In this document: positions 1 to 8,934 of the stretch, piece by piece
Layout of the letters: each line of letters starts with the position of its first letter
Position numbering within the stretch: position 1 is the stretch's first letter
Source: a virus
Virus record (IMG/VR): IMGVR_UViG_3300046000_001992
Span: 1-21,985 of that record
Length of the DNA stretch: 21,985 bases
Strand: one strand, 5' to 3'
Translations under genes and position numbers: made by a program
Notes under the pieces: generated by a model
Database searches by the model: none
What the model was told of the DNA's origin: nothing
What the model saw: the letters and a program-made list of their open reading frames with translations, nothing else

Positions 1-720
1 CCTCAAGGTGTTCAAGGTGATGTTGGGGCTCAAGGCTCTACTGGTTCTATAGGTCCTCAAGGATTTCAAGGTGTTGTTGGTGCTCAAGGTGTACAAGGCA
101 CTACAGGAGCTCCTGGTGCTCAGGGAGTTCAAGGTACTGTCGGTGCTCAAGGTTCAACCGGACCAACAGGTTCTCCTGGTGCTCAAGGTGTTCAAGGTTC
201 TACCGGACCAACAGGTTCTCCTGGTGCTCAAGGTCCTACAGGTAATACAGGACCTCCAGGTGCTCAAGGTCCTACAGGTAATACAGGACCTCCTGGTGCT
301 CAAGGTTCAACCGGACCAACAGGTTCTCCTGGTGCTCAAGGTGTCCAAGGTTCTACTGGACCTTCCGGACCTACTGGACCCGGTGGTGCTGTTAAAATGT
401 GGGTATATTTTCACGGAGGAGCAGATGGTGGATTTGCAGCCGGAACTATTATTAATTCTTTTAATGTTTCAAGTATAACGGTTAATGCAACTGGAGATTT
501 TACAATTAATTTTACTACGGCACAACCAAACGCAAATTATGCAGTAAATGGAACTGCTCAATGGAATTCGGATGGGGCTGCATCAACTGGCGCTGGTTTT
601 AATATAGCAAGAAGAACATCAGCCCAAACAACAACTTCTGTTAGAATTTATACATTTATTACTTATGCAAGTTCAACTGCGGATTTTCAATTTGTAAGTG
701 CATCAATATTAGGTAATTAA
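1..720 (+). CDS. Collagen-like tail fibre, 3' part (5' end outside window)
   Basis: The reading frame is open from base 1, so the N-terminus is missing. Roughly the first 130 codons are uninterrupted Gly-X-Y triplets, early ones of GVQ/GAQ type and later ones proline-rich (GPT, GSP, GPP, GNT). A non-collagen C-terminal domain of about 108 residues starts near base 394 with KMW. This tip shares the pattern NVSS(I/V)T-N-TG-FT-N and NYAV-G with the separate protein at 1149-1544, so both probably carry the same beta-rich receptor-binding or trimerisation fold. Collagen triplets are a common stalk in marine phage fibres. A fibre or adhesin role follows from architecture and position; the receptor cannot be read. 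Two small genes follow immediately. The alternative ATG at 397 would give only the tip and is unlikely, because the collagen frame continues into it without a break. Confidence 0.85.
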   Translation, partial: PQGVQGDVGAQGSTGSIGPQGFQGVVGAQGVQGTTGAPGAQGVQGTVGAQGSTGPTGSPGAQGVQGSTGPTGSPGAQGPTGNTGPPGAQGPTGNTGPPGAQGSTGPTGSPGAQGVQGSTGPSGPTGPGGAVKMWVYFHGGADGGFAAGTIINSFNVSSITVNATGDFTINFTTAQPNANYAVNGTAQWNSDGAASTGAGFNIARRTSAQTTTSVRIYTFITYASSTADFQFVSASILGN

Positions 721-739
721 TTAATTAAAGGATTTTAAA

Positions 740-1147
740 ATGCAAGTTATTATTTTTACAAATGAAAATGGTGGAGTATCTATAACTGTGCCTTCCGGTG
801 AATTATCTATTGAAGCAGTACAAGCAAAAGATACTCCTAGTGGTTCAATTATTGTAGACCGAAATACATTACCAAATGATGATTATGACTTTTTTAACGC
901 TTGGGAATTAAACGATTCTACTGTATCAGTTAACCTTTCTAAAGCTAAAGAAATTACTAAGAAAAGATTGAGAGCAGAAAGAGAACCATTACTAAAGGCT
1001 CAAGATGTTTTATTTCAAAAGGCATTAGAAACTTCTGCTGATACAACTGCAATCGTGGCTGAAAAACAAAGACTAAGAGATATTACGAACCAAGTTGATT
1101 CAGCAACAACTACCACACAACTTCGTGCAATGAAGGTAGGAGTTTAG
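740..1147 (+). CDS. Small tail-fibre assembly-like protein
   Basis: This 135-residue protein starts 19 bases after the fibre stop, with an AAAGGA ribosome site. The N-terminal half is beta-like and acidic. The C-terminal half is helical and charged: residues around 74-135 follow the pattern RLRAERxPLLxAQDxxFxxALE, then an EKQRLRDITNQ segment and a short alanine/threonine tail. That helical pattern is common in small proteins encoded just after phage tail fibres, often annotated as tail fibre assembly or chaperone proteins. The role here is inferred from this pattern and from position. Its stop is separated from the next ATG by a single base, so the two genes are probably translationally coupled. 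Confidence 0.6.
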   Translation: MQVIIFTNENGGVSITVPSGELSIEAVQAKDTPSGSIIVDRNTLPNDDYDFFNAWELNDSTVSVNLSKAKEITKKRLRAEREPLLKAQDVLFQKALETSADTTAIVAEKQRLRDITNQVDSATTTTQLRAMKVGV

Positions 1148-1148
1148 T

Positions 1149-1544
1149 ATGGCAGTTTCTATTCATGGAACGGATGGTTTAACGTTCAATGATTCTACCA
1201 CTATGACTAGTGGTTCTAGTGTTGCTAAGGCTTGGGCAAGCTTTAATTCTGATGGCGCTACTATTGCAGTTAGAGCATCTTACAATGTAAGTTCAGTTAC
1301 ATATAATTCAACTGGATACTTTACAGTTAATTTAGCTACTGCTTTAGCTAATGTAAATTATGCAGTAGTTGGAGCTGTTTCAGTTGATTCAGGAACAAAC
1401 CAATATACTACATTTCAACCATTTACAAACAATACTACTGGTACGATAGTTACCCCCACTACTTCATCTTTTGTTGTAAGCACGGGTCAATTAGCTATTG
1501 CGGCAAGAAACCCATATTATGTAATGCTTTCAGTATTTAATTAA
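1149..1544 (+). CDS. Small adhesin-like structural protein, collagen-free
   Basis: This 131-residue protein has a GGAG ribosome site inside the end of the preceding gene. The N-terminus contains DGLTFNDSTTM, a motif type often seen in phage fibre proteins. Residues from about 27 on (KAWASFNSDG, NVSSVTYNSTGYFTVN, NYAVVG) match the C-terminal tip of the collagen fibre that ends at base 720. It therefore looks like the tip domain of a fibre encoded on its own, either as a separate short adhesin or as a partner at the fibre end. It is Thr/Ser/Asn/Val-rich with almost no charged residues, as expected for a beta-prism or jelly-roll structural protein. No enzymatic motif was seen. Confidence 0.6.
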   Translation: MAVSIHGTDGLTFNDSTTMTSGSSVAKAWASFNSDGATIAVRASYNVSSVTYNSTGYFTVNLATALANVNYAVVGAVSVDSGTNQYTTFQPFTNNTTGTIVTPTTSSFVVSTGQLAIAARNPYYVMLSVFN

Positions 1545-1584
1545 TCTTATAGTTTAAATTTTATAAAACCAGAATAATAAAAAA

Positions 1585-4011
1585 ATGACAATACCACAAA
1601 GTCAATTAGCCAGTTTAGTAATTCAAGGTGCCCAAGGTAGACAGGGTTCCGTTGGCGCACAAGGCGTCCAAGGAGCTACTGGTGCTCAAGGTACCATTGG
1701 TGCTCAGGGGGTTCAAGGTACTATTGGCGCTCAAGGTGCTCAAGGTGCTGTTGGTTCTCAAGGAGTACAAGGTGCTACAGGTGCTCAAGGTGTTCAAGGA
1801 GCTACTGGACCACAAGGTGTCCAAGGTGTTCAAGGTGCTACAGGTGCTCAAGGTGATGTTGGTGCTCAAGGTGTCCAAGGTGCTACTGGACCACAAGGTG
1901 TTCAGGGTGCTGTTGGTGCTCAAGGCGTCCAAGGTTCTATCGGTGCTCAAGGTGTTCAAGGAGCTACCGGACCACAAGGTGTTCAAGGTGCAACGCCGGC
2001 TGTTGGTGGTTCTAACACACAGATTCAATTTAATAATGGTGGTGCATTAGGTGGTTCTGCTAATTTAGTATTTGATGGAACTAATGTCGGTATAGGTACT
2101 AGTAGTCCTTTAGTAAATCTTGATGTTGTTAATTCAAGTGCAAGTGGTACAGGTGCTGTTACAACAGTTAGATTAAATCATGCAGGGACAAGTGTAGGAG
2201 ATGGTCCAAGACTTTTGTTTACATCAGGTACATCTACAACTGGTGGCTGTGCTATTGCAGGATATGGTACTGCTTTAAATGCGGCAGATATGCTTTTTTA
2301 TGCTGGTGGAAATACAGAACGGATGCGTATTACAAATGCTGGTAATGTAGGTATAGGTACTAGTAGTCCTAATGCAAAACTACAAGTAACCACTAGTAGT
2401 TTCCCTGTATTAAAAGTTGCAGATGAATTAGGTGGTGGCGCAATTGCTTTAGGTGATGCTGCAATCTCAAGCAACTATGTAGGAATATGGAGAGGTGCAG
2501 TAAATTCTATAAGTGGTGGTGGATTCCTTAATGTTCAAGGTAACGGCATTGCATTTATGTCTACCGATAATGTGTTTGGTTCAGCGACTAGAACAATGAC
2601 ATTGGATAATGGTGGCAAATTATTAGTGGGTACTACAAATAGTCAAGATGCTTTTGTTAACGGTTCTACGCAAGCAGTTTTTAGAGCTATTTTTTCAAAA
2701 GATAATTCCAGCACTGCTTTTGATTCTGTTATTAGCCAACTTGCAATTGATAATATAAACACCACAACAAACAATTATTCTCAACTCGCATTTACTACAT
2801 CCGATGGTGCAAATAGAGTAGTTACTGCTGGAATTTATGCACAAATTACGGCTCGTTCTTCGGCTAATTGGACAACTTCAAATCTACAGTTTTATACAGG
2901 TACTGTTGGCGGTCCTCCAACAGAAAAGATGCGTATAGACTCTAGTGGTAATTTATTAGTGGGTTCTACAAGTGTCCCTACAGGAGTTAGTCAAAGAGTA
3001 TTACAAGTTACTAATGGCACAAACGGTATTGTTATATTAGGTTCAGGTGCTACACTAAGTCCAAACCCAAGAATATTTGGTGGTGATACTTATGACCTTG
3101 GATTAGCTGCTGGTGTTACGACTGGCAAAATGGTGTTTTACACCAATGATGCAGAACGCATGCGCATTACTGCCACTGGTTCAGTTTTAATAGCCAACGG
3201 TGCTGTTGGAGATGCATATGGAAAATTAGCCGTTTTTGGAGTAACAACTAGTACTGTTGGTCCTACTAGTGCTGTTTTTTCAGATAATATAACTTGTACG
3301 ATATACATAACACACGCAAGTTCAGTAGTCACACTTCGTTCTGATGGCGTATTAGCATTTGGGTCAGGTTCTTCAGGCACAGAACGTATGCGGTTAGACA
3401 CTAGTGGTAATTTATTAATAGGTGGTACAGCACAAACTGCTGTGGGTGAAAAATTTCTTGTTCAAAATTCTGCCACCTCAAGTAGTTCAGTATCAATGGG
3501 TATTTATTCTGGCACTAGTGGAACTAAAGATTTAAACTTTTACAGCGATGGCAATTCTCAGTTTTTTACAGCGGCAAGAATTCGTGTAGCTGGCGGTGTT
3601 ACATACACCGATGAAGGGTATATGGCGTTTTGGACTACATCTAATAATGGTTCTAATGTCTTAACAACTTCTGAAAAAATGCGTATTTCTGCTGAGGGTA
3701 GTGTTTCAATTACTCAAGCACCTGGAAAATATACAATTGATGTAACCGGTGGCGCCACTAGTATTGGAAACGGTGGAGTAGTTGATTTTCCAAGTGCATC
3801 TGGAATGCTTATTGTGAATAATTGGACAGACGGACAAGTTACCATATACCTTTGTGGAGGAGGTTCTACAGGAGTTGTTGCAAATGTAGCAGGAACTCAA
3901 GTTGGTTCATTTGCTTACAATGCCGGTATTGCTGGTTATAGATGGACTAACAATTATGGTTCGACTGCCACATTTGGATTTTTCTTTGTTCGTACCAGAA
4001 ATACTGCTTAA
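1585..4011 (+). CDS. Long collagen-like tail fibre with NVGIGTSSP-type repeats
   Basis: This is an 808-residue fibre. Residues 1-14 form a short head, [11 protein letters not shown]. Residues about 15-137 are Gly-X-Y triplets dominated by GAQ, GVQ, GAT and GPQ, with proline in the X position only. A linker resembling [17 protein letters not shown] follows. About seven degenerate repeats come next, each with an MRI (or MTL) segment, then [13 protein letters not shown] or LLVGTT, separated by variable beta domains. The C-terminus (about residues 700-808) is a beta-rich tip ending in [10 protein letters not shown]. There is no S74 chaperone, unlike its paralogue at 4297. No clear Shine-Dalgarno sequence precedes the ATG; the leader is A-rich. 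A receptor-binding or long-fibre role is inferred from architecture. Confidence 0.85.
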   Translation: MTIPQSQLASLVIQGAQGRQGSVGAQGVQGATGAQGTIGAQGVQGTIGAQGAQGAVGSQGVQGATGAQGVQGATGPQGVQGVQGATGAQGDVGAQGVQGATGPQGVQGAVGAQGVQGSIGAQGVQGATGPQGVQGATPAVGGSNTQIQFNNGGALGGSANLVFDGTNVGIGTSSPLVNLDVVNSSASGTGAVTTVRLNHAGTSVGDGPRLLFTSGTSTTGGCAIAGYGTALNAADMLFYAGGNTERMRITNAGNVGIGTSSPNAKLQVTTSSFPVLKVADELGGGAIALGDAAISSNYVGIWRGAVNSISGGGFLNVQGNGIAFMSTDNVFGSATRTMTLDNGGKLLVGTTNSQDAFVNGSTQAVFRAIFSKDNSSTAFDSVISQLAIDNINTTTNNYSQLAFTTSDGANRVVTAGIYAQITARSSANWTTSNLQFYTGTVGGPPTEKMRIDSSGNLLVGSTSVPTGVSQRVLQVTNGTNGIVILGSGATLSPNPRIFGGDTYDLGLAAGVTTGKMVFYTNDAERMRITATGSVLIANGAVGDAYGKLAVFGVTTSTVGPTSAVFSDNITCTIYITHASSVVTLRSDGVLAFGSGSSGTERMRLDTSGNLLIGGTAQTAVGEKFLVQNSATSSSSVSMGIYSGTSGTKDLNFYSDGNSQFFTAARIRVAGGVTYTDEGYMAFWTTSNNGSNVLTTSEKMRISAEGSVSITQAPGKYTIDVTGGATSIGNGGVVDFPSASGMLIVNNWTDGQVTIYLCGGGSTGVVANVAGTQVGSFAYNAGIAGYRWTNNYGSTATFGFFFVRTRNTA
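1978..2109 (+). repeat. Segment duplicated in the 4297 fibre gene (copy 1)
   Basis: This 132-base stretch, from the end of the collagen stalk through the first NVGIGTSSP motif, aligns without gaps to 4522-4653 with nine mismatches by eye. Several mismatches are synonymous. The flanking variable domains of the two fibres are much less alike, so the segment is either strongly conserved or maintained by gene conversion. Confidence 0.8.
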
Positions 4012-4019
4012 GGAATAAA

Positions 4020-4292
4020 ATGGAATATACAGTAAACAAAATTCAAGACCAATCATTAGGTTTTAATATTACAATGCAACACAACGGAAAAGAAATTAAT
4101 TTTAATGTTGTGTGTGGAAGTAATGAATCTGAAATTCCAGATTTGGTTGCATACCATATTTCTTTTTTAGAAGCTCCTACACCTGTCTATCAGAATCAAC
4201 CTCAAGCCCCTAATTTACAAACAGTAGTAGAACAACAACAAGCATTAATAGAATCATTAACCTCACGACTAACCGTATTAGAAAATAAATAG
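4020..4292 (+). CDS. Small hypothetical protein between fibre genes, C-terminal coiled coil
   Basis: This 90-residue protein starts eight bases after the previous stop behind a weak AAGGA site. The N-terminal part (residues 1-50) looks like a small beta domain. A proline/glutamine-rich linker (about 53-66) follows, then a short predicted coiled coil (about 66-90, [15 protein letters not shown]...LENK). I do not recognise the family. Its position between two paralogous fibre genes suggests a fibre-associated or assembly factor, but nothing in the sequence proves this. The next gene begins four bases after its stop. Confidence 0.65.
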   Translation: MEYTVNKIQDQSLGFNITMQHNGKEINFNVVCGSNESEIPDLVAYHISFLEAPTPVYQNQPQAPNLQTVVEQQQALIESLTSRLTVLENK

Positions 4293-4296
4293 AATA

Positions 4297-6624
4297 ATGC
4301 CATTCATACAACAAAGTCAATTAGCCGGTCTAATAATTCAAGGTGCTCAAGGGCAACAAGGTTCCGTTGGCGCACAAGGTGTTCAAGGTGCTACTGGACC
4401 ACAAGGCGTTCAAGGTGCCGTTGGTGCTCAAGGTGTTCAAGGAGCTACTGGACCACAAGGTGTCCAAGGTGCTCAAGGTTCTACTGGTGCTCAAGGTGTC
4501 CAAGGTGCCACAGGTCCTCAAGGTGTTCAAGGTGCAACTCCGGCTATTGGTGGTTCTAACACACAAATTCAGTTTAATAATAGTGGTGCATTAGGTGGTT
4601 CTGCTAATTTAATTTTTGATGGAACTAATGTCGGTATAGGTACTGCTAGTCCTGCTGATGGATTAAATATTGGCACAGGTAAAAAATTTAGAGCAACGCA
4701 TAGTGCAAATGTTTACCAACAAATATTTTCTTCAGCATCGGGAAATTTCTTAAATGCCTATGGTGATAATTTTGAATTAAACGCAGATAGTGGAGCAATA
4801 TATTTAACAGTAACTGCCGCACAACCAATGGTTTTTCAAACCACTAACACAGAACGGATGCGTATTTCTGCTGCTGGCTTGGTGGGTATAGGTACTATTA
4901 GTCCTGATGCACAATTAGATGTAACTCGTTCAGGCAATGGACAAATTGCTGTTTTGCAAACAAGTGCAAGTCGTGGTTTTAGTTTTGATTCTCAATCTGA
5001 TACAGCATTACAAATTGCGTCAATTCAAGGCTCAACAAACATGGATTTGTGGGCTAATACTTTAAGTTTTAGTGCAGGGGGCTCAGAGCGGATGCGTATT
5101 ACCTCTGCTGGTCTAGTCGGTATAGGTACTAGTAGTCCTGATACAACAACATTATTAACAGTTGCAGGTGCAGTAACAATAACAGGTGCTAATAGTGGTC
5201 ATGGTGCATCAAGATTAAAACTTGGACAAGATACATCTGCTATTTCTCAAATACGATTCTATGGTGCAGATGCCTCTACAGCAGGTATATTACAGTTTAC
5301 TGGTTCTAGTTCAGATGGTGCTGTAGGTGGTGAACGGATGCGAATAGATAATGCAGGTAATGTGGGTATTGGTTTATCGACAATTTCTGCTTGGGCAAAA
5401 CTTGAAGTTTTAGGAACAGCAGGAGCGCAAACAGGTGCAGCACAACAATTATCTATTATTGGTAGAACAACCACAGCAGGACAGGGTGCAGGTATTAGAC
5501 TTTCAGCCGCAAGTGGTTCAAATGAAGCAGTAGGTATTATTGGTGTAGTTAATAATGCAAGTGGTACATCAGGTTCAATGACCTTCCATGTTTACAATGG
5601 TGGCGGAGATATTCCTGAGCATATGCGTATTACAAATACTGGTAATGTAGGCATAGGTACCAATAGCCCTATTAGACCTTTGCAAATTGGTTCTTATGGC
5701 GTCACAAACGGTGAAATTACACTTGCTTCTACTACAACAGGTTATGGAAGTATTTTGTTTGGTGATGGCGCAACTGGCTCAGATTTTTATCGTGGGTATA
5801 TACAATACCAACACTCAGGTGATTACATGATAATTGCTACAGCAACAGCAGAACGGATGCGTATAGACTCTAGTGGTAATGTAGGTATAGGTACTAGTAG
5901 TCCTGATAACAATAGTGGATATAAGGCTCTAACAATTTCAGGTACTGATGGTGGCGGACAAATATATTGGAAATCTACTACTTATTCAGTAACAGCATAT
6001 GCTGGTGCAGACAGTAATGGTGGATATATTGCTACACTTACAAATCATGCATTAATACTTAGAACAAACAACACAGAACGGATGCGTATTACAGGTACTG
6101 GTGAATTAATAGTTGGCGCATCTTCAACTGTTGGTACTGGTGGTAAAATGCAAGTATATAGTACGTCCGATACTCTGTATGTTCAGTCAAACGTAAACGA
6201 TGCGTGGTCCGCTATAGTTACAAACGTCCAATATACGGCTACTAATTTAGTTGCATTTCAATATGGTAATACAACAAACGTAGGTTCAATTGCGACAAAC
6301 GGTACAGGTGTTACTTATGGTACAGCATCTGACTATCGTCTAAAAGAAAACATTGTACCAATGACAGGTGCGTTGGCTACAGTAGCACAACTTAAACCTG
6401 TGACTTACAAGTGGAAATCAGATGGTTCTGATGGTCAAGGATTTATTGCCCACGAACTACAAACCGTTGTACCTGCCGCAGTTCACGGTGTAAAAGATGG
6501 CTTAAAAGAAAATGGTAAGCCTAATTACCAAAATGTAGATACATCATATCTAGTAGCAACATTAGTAGCAGCAATACAAGAATTAAAATCCGAATTTGAC
6601 GCATATAAATCAACACATCCTTAA
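4297..6624 (+). CDS. Long collagen-like tail fibre with C-terminal S74 intramolecular chaperone
   Basis: This 775-residue protein is a paralogue of the fibre at 1585. The head is similar ([11 protein letters not shown]) and the collagen stalk is shorter (residues about 16-81; [12 protein letters not shown] triplets). It has the same NTQIQFNN linker and about seven repeats of the form ERMRI[11 protein letters not shown] alternating with variable domains. The C-terminus is a peptidase S74 / endosialidase-type intramolecular chaperone: SDYRLKEN with Ser678 and the downstream Lys, then [13 protein letters not shown] and a terminal helix, [12 protein letters not shown]. In this family the chaperone trimerises the fibre and then cuts itself off N-terminal to the Ser. 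That would release about 98 residues and leave a mature fibre of about 677. No strong Shine-Dalgarno sequence is visible. Confidence 0.9.
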   Translation: MPFIQQSQLAGLIIQGAQGQQGSVGAQGVQGATGPQGVQGAVGAQGVQGATGPQGVQGAQGSTGAQGVQGATGPQGVQGATPAIGGSNTQIQFNNSGALGGSANLIFDGTNVGIGTASPADGLNIGTGKKFRATHSANVYQQIFSSASGNFLNAYGDNFELNADSGAIYLTVTAAQPMVFQTTNTERMRISAAGLVGIGTISPDAQLDVTRSGNGQIAVLQTSASRGFSFDSQSDTALQIASIQGSTNMDLWANTLSFSAGGSERMRITSAGLVGIGTSSPDTTTLLTVAGAVTITGANSGHGASRLKLGQDTSAISQIRFYGADASTAGILQFTGSSSDGAVGGERMRIDNAGNVGIGLSTISAWAKLEVLGTAGAQTGAAQQLSIIGRTTTAGQGAGIRLSAASGSNEAVGIIGVVNNASGTSGSMTFHVYNGGGDIPEHMRITNTGNVGIGTNSPIRPLQIGSYGVTNGEITLASTTTGYGSILFGDGATGSDFYRGYIQYQHSGDYMIIATATAERMRIDSSGNVGIGTSSPDNNSGYKALTISGTDGGGQIYWKSTTYSVTAYAGADSNGGYIATLTNHALILRTNNTERMRITGTGELIVGASSTVGTGGKMQVYSTSDTLYVQSNVNDAWSAIVTNVQYTATNLVAFQYGNTTNVGSIATNGTGVTYGTASDYRLKENIVPMTGALATVAQLKPVTYKWKSDGSDGQGFIAHELQTVVPAAVHGVKDGLKENGKPNYQNVDTSYLVATLVAAIQELKSEFDAYKSTHP
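4522..4653 (+). repeat. Segment duplicated in the 1585 fibre gene (copy 2)
   Basis: This is the partner of the 1978-2109 copy, ungapped over 132 bases and about 93% identical by manual comparison. Homologous recombination between the copies would fuse the 1585 head and stalk to the 4297 repeats and S74 tail, and would delete the small gene at 4020. Confidence 0.8.
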
Positions 6625-6636
6625 AGGAGAATCAAA

Positions 6637-6936
6637 ATGGCAATCGTATACACATGGAACGTATCACAAACAGAATATCTGACCTCAGATAAATTTATCA
6701 CGACAGCTCATTGGCAATGTGGTGCAGTAGACGGAGAGTATCAATCTTCTGTTTACTCAACTTGTGGCTGGCAAGCTGGAACACCTACTATAGCCTATGC
6801 AGATGTAACAATGGCTGAAGTCTTGGATTGGATTTGGGCATCAGGTGTAGACAAAGATGCAACAGAGGCATCACTAGCAGAACAGATTGCACTACAGAAA
6901 AATCCCACAAGTGCTTCTGGAGTGCCTTGGAACTAA
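6637..6936 (+). CDS. Small hypothetical protein ending in VPWN (paralogue of 14940-15323)
   Basis: This 99-residue protein has a strong AAAGGAG ribosome site. It begins with a short beta segment (YTWNVSQTEY). Residues 22-45 are Trp/Cys-containing and beta-like. A helical segment has the pattern VTMAEVLDWIWA (about 58-69), and the protein ends ASGVPWN. The 127-residue protein at 14940 has the same layout, with LTEDDVITWISD and a final PGLPWAP segment. Proteins of this shape are common in T4-like marine phages near structural genes, but I cannot assign a function. The next late promoter overlaps its 3' edge, so it probably belongs to the upstream fibre transcription unit. Confidence 0.7.
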   Translation: MAIVYTWNVSQTEYLTSDKFITTAHWQCGAVDGEYQSSVYSTCGWQAGTPTIAYADVTMAEVLDWIWASGVDKDATEASLAEQIALQKNPTSASGVPWN

Positions 6937-6944
6937 TATAAATA
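6937..6944 (+). promoter_or_regulatory. T4-type late promoter (TATAAATA)
   Basis: This is an exact match to the T4 late promoter core read by the gp55-type sigma factor. It lies directly after the stop of the 6637 gene and 64 bases before the ATG of the 57-residue gene at 7009. The expected start of transcription is about six bases downstream of the core, near 6950. It is the only copy in the window with T in the first position. Confidence 0.6.
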
Positions 6945-7008
6945 GATTGTGAAGTTGAAATTTATTGTTGTTTTTAAATTGAAGTATATTATTCTATAAG
7001 GAAAAATC

Positions 7009-7182
7009 ATGGAAATAAAATTATCTTTAACTCTCGAAGAACTCAATGCTGTTATGCAGGCACTTGGTAATATGCCATATGCTCAGATTGCAACATTAGT
7101 AGAAAAAGTTCGTACACAAGCTGTACCACAAGTACAAGCACAAGAACCGGCCTCTAATGAAGGTGGTGAAGTAAAAAAGTAA
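7009..7182 (+). CDS. Small hypothetical protein, 57 aa (paralogue of 15360-15566)
   Basis: The ATG is preceded by a TAAGGAAAAATC ribosome site; the stop is TAA at 7180. The protein runs MEIKLSLTLEELNAV, then a central LGNMPYAQIATLVEKV segment, and ends in a Q/E/K-rich tail. Ungapped alignment of its first 43 or so residues after Met-Glu with residues 13-55 of the 68-residue protein at 15360 gives 13 identities, including paired L, N, M, L, P, TL, Q and PQ positions. The two are therefore paralogues. A small helical protein is likely. No function is assigned. It lies between a VPW-type small gene and a collagen fibre gene. Confidence 0.65.
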   Translation: MEIKLSLTLEELNAVMQALGNMPYAQIATLVEKVRTQAVPQVQAQEPASNEGGEVKK

Positions 7183-7252
7183 GTCTGCTTATGCAAGGTT
7201 TACTCAAAAAAATCCTGTAGCACTAAATTAAATAACAAAAGGATAGTACGCT

Positions 7253-8542
7253 TTGGCAACCAATAATACCTTTAGTACAAAAAATGGTTTAACGGTAGGT
7301 GATACTACTATTGTTGCCGCCAATGGTGTTTGGGTTGGTGCAGCCACAAATCTTATAGGTCCACAGGGTGTACAGGGTGCTCAAGGTGTTCAAGGTACTG
7401 TTGGTGCTCAAGGTGCACAAGGTACTATCGGTGCTCAAGGTGCACAAGGTACTACAGGTGCTACAGGCGCTCAAGGTTCAGCCGGTGCTCAAGGTGTTGC
7501 TGGTGCTCAGGGTGCCGTAGGTGCTCAAGGTGTACAAGGTGTTGTTGGTGCTCAGGGGGTTCAAGGTGCTGTCGGTGCTCAAGGTACTCAAGGTTCTACT
7601 GGACCTACTGGTGCTCCAGGTGCTCAAGGTGTCCAAGGCACATTAGGTCCTCAAGGTGTTACAGGAAATACAGGTCCAACAGGAGCTCCTGGTGCTCAAG
7701 GTACTCAAGGTGTTCAAGGTACGACTGGACCTACAGGACCAGGTGGACCAACAGGACCTCCTGGCGCTCAAGGTCCTACGGGACCTACAGGTGCTCCAGG
7801 TGCTCAAGGTGTTCAAGGTTCAGGTGGTCCTACAGGACCCACAGGTCCTACAGGTCCTCCAGGTGCTCAAGGTCCAACAGGTCCAGGTGGACCTACTGGA
7901 CCAGGTGGACCAACAGGACCTCCAGGTGCTCAAGGCGTTCAAGGTTCGACCGGTCCAACGGGACCAGGTGGTCCTACAGGACCCACAGGTCCTCCAGGTG
8001 CTCAAGGTCCAACAGGTCCAGGTGGACCTACTGGACCAGGTGGACCAACAGGACCTCCAGGTGCTCAAGGTGCTCAAGGAATTCCCGGACCAGTAAATGT
8101 AGGTAATGTTGTTCAAGTTGTTCATGCACAGACTAACAATACCACCGGATTTACAATGACAAGTAACATTACACCCGTTACATGGACTGGCGCACCTACG
8201 GCAACAATTACTTTGACAAATAGTGCAAATAAAGTAGTAATTCTTGCAAGAATAGGTATGCAATATGATGCTGCAGACCAATGTGTAAACTTTATGTTCC
8301 GGTTTGTCGGTGGTACTCTTATTGCTGATTTATCTGGTAGTTCTTACTATGGTTCGACTTTTCACGGTACAAGTGCAGCTGGTGGTTTATGGAAAGATGT
8401 ATCAATTACTTGGACAGACTCACCAGGAACCACAGGTCCTGTTACATATACTTGGTATACAAGAAGTGAATCTGGAGGACTAATATATCCAGACCATGGA
8501 AATTGCACCAATTCTATCATACTTATGGAGGTTAAGGTATAA
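7253..8542 (+). CDS. Proline-rich collagen-like tail fibre
   Basis: This 429-residue fibre uses a TTG start. The choice rests on its exact alignment with the ATG start of the paralogue at 13272 (M-ATNNTF), and on AAAAGGA nine bases upstream. Residues 1-35 are a conserved attachment head shared with that paralogue ([23 protein letters not shown]). Residues 36-281 are unbroken Gly-X-Y, changing from GAQ/GVQ to GPT, GPP, GAP and GPG. I count five GPP and three GAP triplets, that is, prolines in the Y position. The stalk has no Lys, Arg, Asp or Glu. The C-terminal tip (about 282-429) is a beta-rich domain with no S74 chaperone. The next gene is chaperone-like and the oxygenase/glycosyltransferase cassette follows it. 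Confidence 0.88.
   Translation: MATNNTFSTKNGLTVGDTTIVAANGVWVGAATNLIGPQGVQGAQGVQGTVGAQGAQGTIGAQGAQGTTGATGAQGSAGAQGVAGAQGAVGAQGVQGVVGAQGVQGAVGAQGTQGSTGPTGAPGAQGVQGTLGPQGVTGNTGPTGAPGAQGTQGVQGTTGPTGPGGPTGPPGAQGPTGPTGAPGAQGVQGSGGPTGPTGPTGPPGAQGPTGPGGPTGPGGPTGPPGAQGVQGSTGPTGPGGPTGPTGPPGAQGPTGPGGPTGPGGPTGPPGAQGAQGIPGPVNVGNVVQVVHAQTNNTTGFTMTSNITPVTWTGAPTATITLTNSANKVVILARIGMQYDAADQCVNFMFRFVGGTLIADLSGSSYYGSTFHGTSAAGGLWKDVSITWTDSPGTTGPVTYTWYTRSESGGLIYPDHGNCTNSIILMEVKV
7850..7935 (+). repeat. 86-bp perfect direct repeat within collagen stalk (copy 1)
   Basis: This segment is identical to 7985-8070, offset by exactly 135 bases (45 codons, 15 triplets), so recombination between the copies stays in frame and changes stalk length. 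Confidence 0.85.
7985..8070 (+). repeat. 86-bp perfect direct repeat within collagen stalk (copy 2)
   Basis: This is the second copy of the 7850-7935 segment. Identity at the nucleotide level, not only the protein level, points to a recent duplication rather than selection on Gly-X-Y alone. Confidence 0.85.
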
Positions 8543-8544
8543 AA

Positions 8545-8862
8545 ATGATTTCAGATAATTTTTTTGAATCAATCTACAAACTTTACCCCAATGTAGTCAG
8601 TACATTAGGTGATAAGGCTTATGACGCAAATGGTGATGAAGTAATTTATGATTTACAAGCTGTTACAGAAGAAGCACAAAAAGAAACTTGTAAAAAAAAG
8701 GCCAAACAATTATTAGTCCTTAGTGATTGGTCAGCTTTGCCTGATGTTGGTTTAATAAATTCTGCTGAGTTTGTTACTTATCGTGGTATTTTACGAGGGT
8801 ATGTAATTCAACCCGTAGTATCTCCTAATTTCCCTATAGAACCAACACCTATTTGGGTATAA
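8545..8862 (+). CDS. Tail fibre assembly chaperone-like protein
   Basis: This 105-residue protein starts two bases after the stop of the 7253 fibre. The C-terminal half has the pattern AKQLLVLSDWSALPDVGL...EFVTYRGILR (about residues 53-89). This matches the core of phage tail assembly chaperones, which pair an R/K-x-LL-x-(S/T)DW segment with a YR-x-LR segment. Such proteins usually sit directly downstream of the fibre they help fold. The N-terminal half (DKAYDANGDEVIYD) is consistent with family members that begin with a variable domain. The fibre at 7253 has no S74 domain, so an external chaperone would make sense. The function is inferred from motif and position. Confidence 0.65.
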   Translation: MISDNFFESIYKLYPNVVSTLGDKAYDANGDEVIYDLQAVTEEAQKETCKKKAKQLLVLSDWSALPDVGLINSAEFVTYRGILRGYVIQPVVSPNFPIEPTPIWV

Positions 8863-8889
8863 ATCATTCAAGATGTTCAAAAACACAAG

Positions 8890-8897
8890 ACTAAATA
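8890..8897 (+). promoter_or_regulatory. Degenerate late-promoter-like site (ACTAAATA)
   Basis: This site matches TATAAATA at six of eight positions, in the intergenic gap 38 bases before the first oxygenase gene. ACACA and TGTGT arms (8883-8887 and 8900-8904) flank it. It could start the enzyme cassette transcript, but the match is imperfect. Confidence 0.25.
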
Positions 8898-8934
8898 AGT
8901 GTGTAAGTTAAATTAATTATAAAGGTGAAATATT

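Noticed and set aside
1615-2050. Long alternate-frame open frames on both strands across the collagen stalks (also 4330-4594, 7289-7474, 7330-8281 and 13349-14094)
   Set aside because: They are shadows of the 9-base Gly-X-Y codon pattern, with low-complexity Ser/Thr/Leu or Val/Leu/Lys composition and no ribosome sites.
4284-4291. AATAAATA just before the 4297 fibre start
   Set aside because: It overlaps the end of the 4020 gene and is only five bases from the ATG, leaving no room for a transcript start before the start codon.
7212-7244. ATCCT/AGGAT arms around an ATTAAATA sequence before the 7253 fibre, resembling the hairpin switches
   Set aside because: There are only five pairs, the 23-nt loop is longer, and the promoter match is poor. 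It may be a decayed version but cannot be supported by sequence alone.
7364-8090. Dense short repeats that could suggest a CRISPR-like or satellite array
   Set aside because: Periodicity is a multiple of three, the frame is open throughout, and the units encode Gly-X-Y. There are no constant repeats separated by unique spacers.
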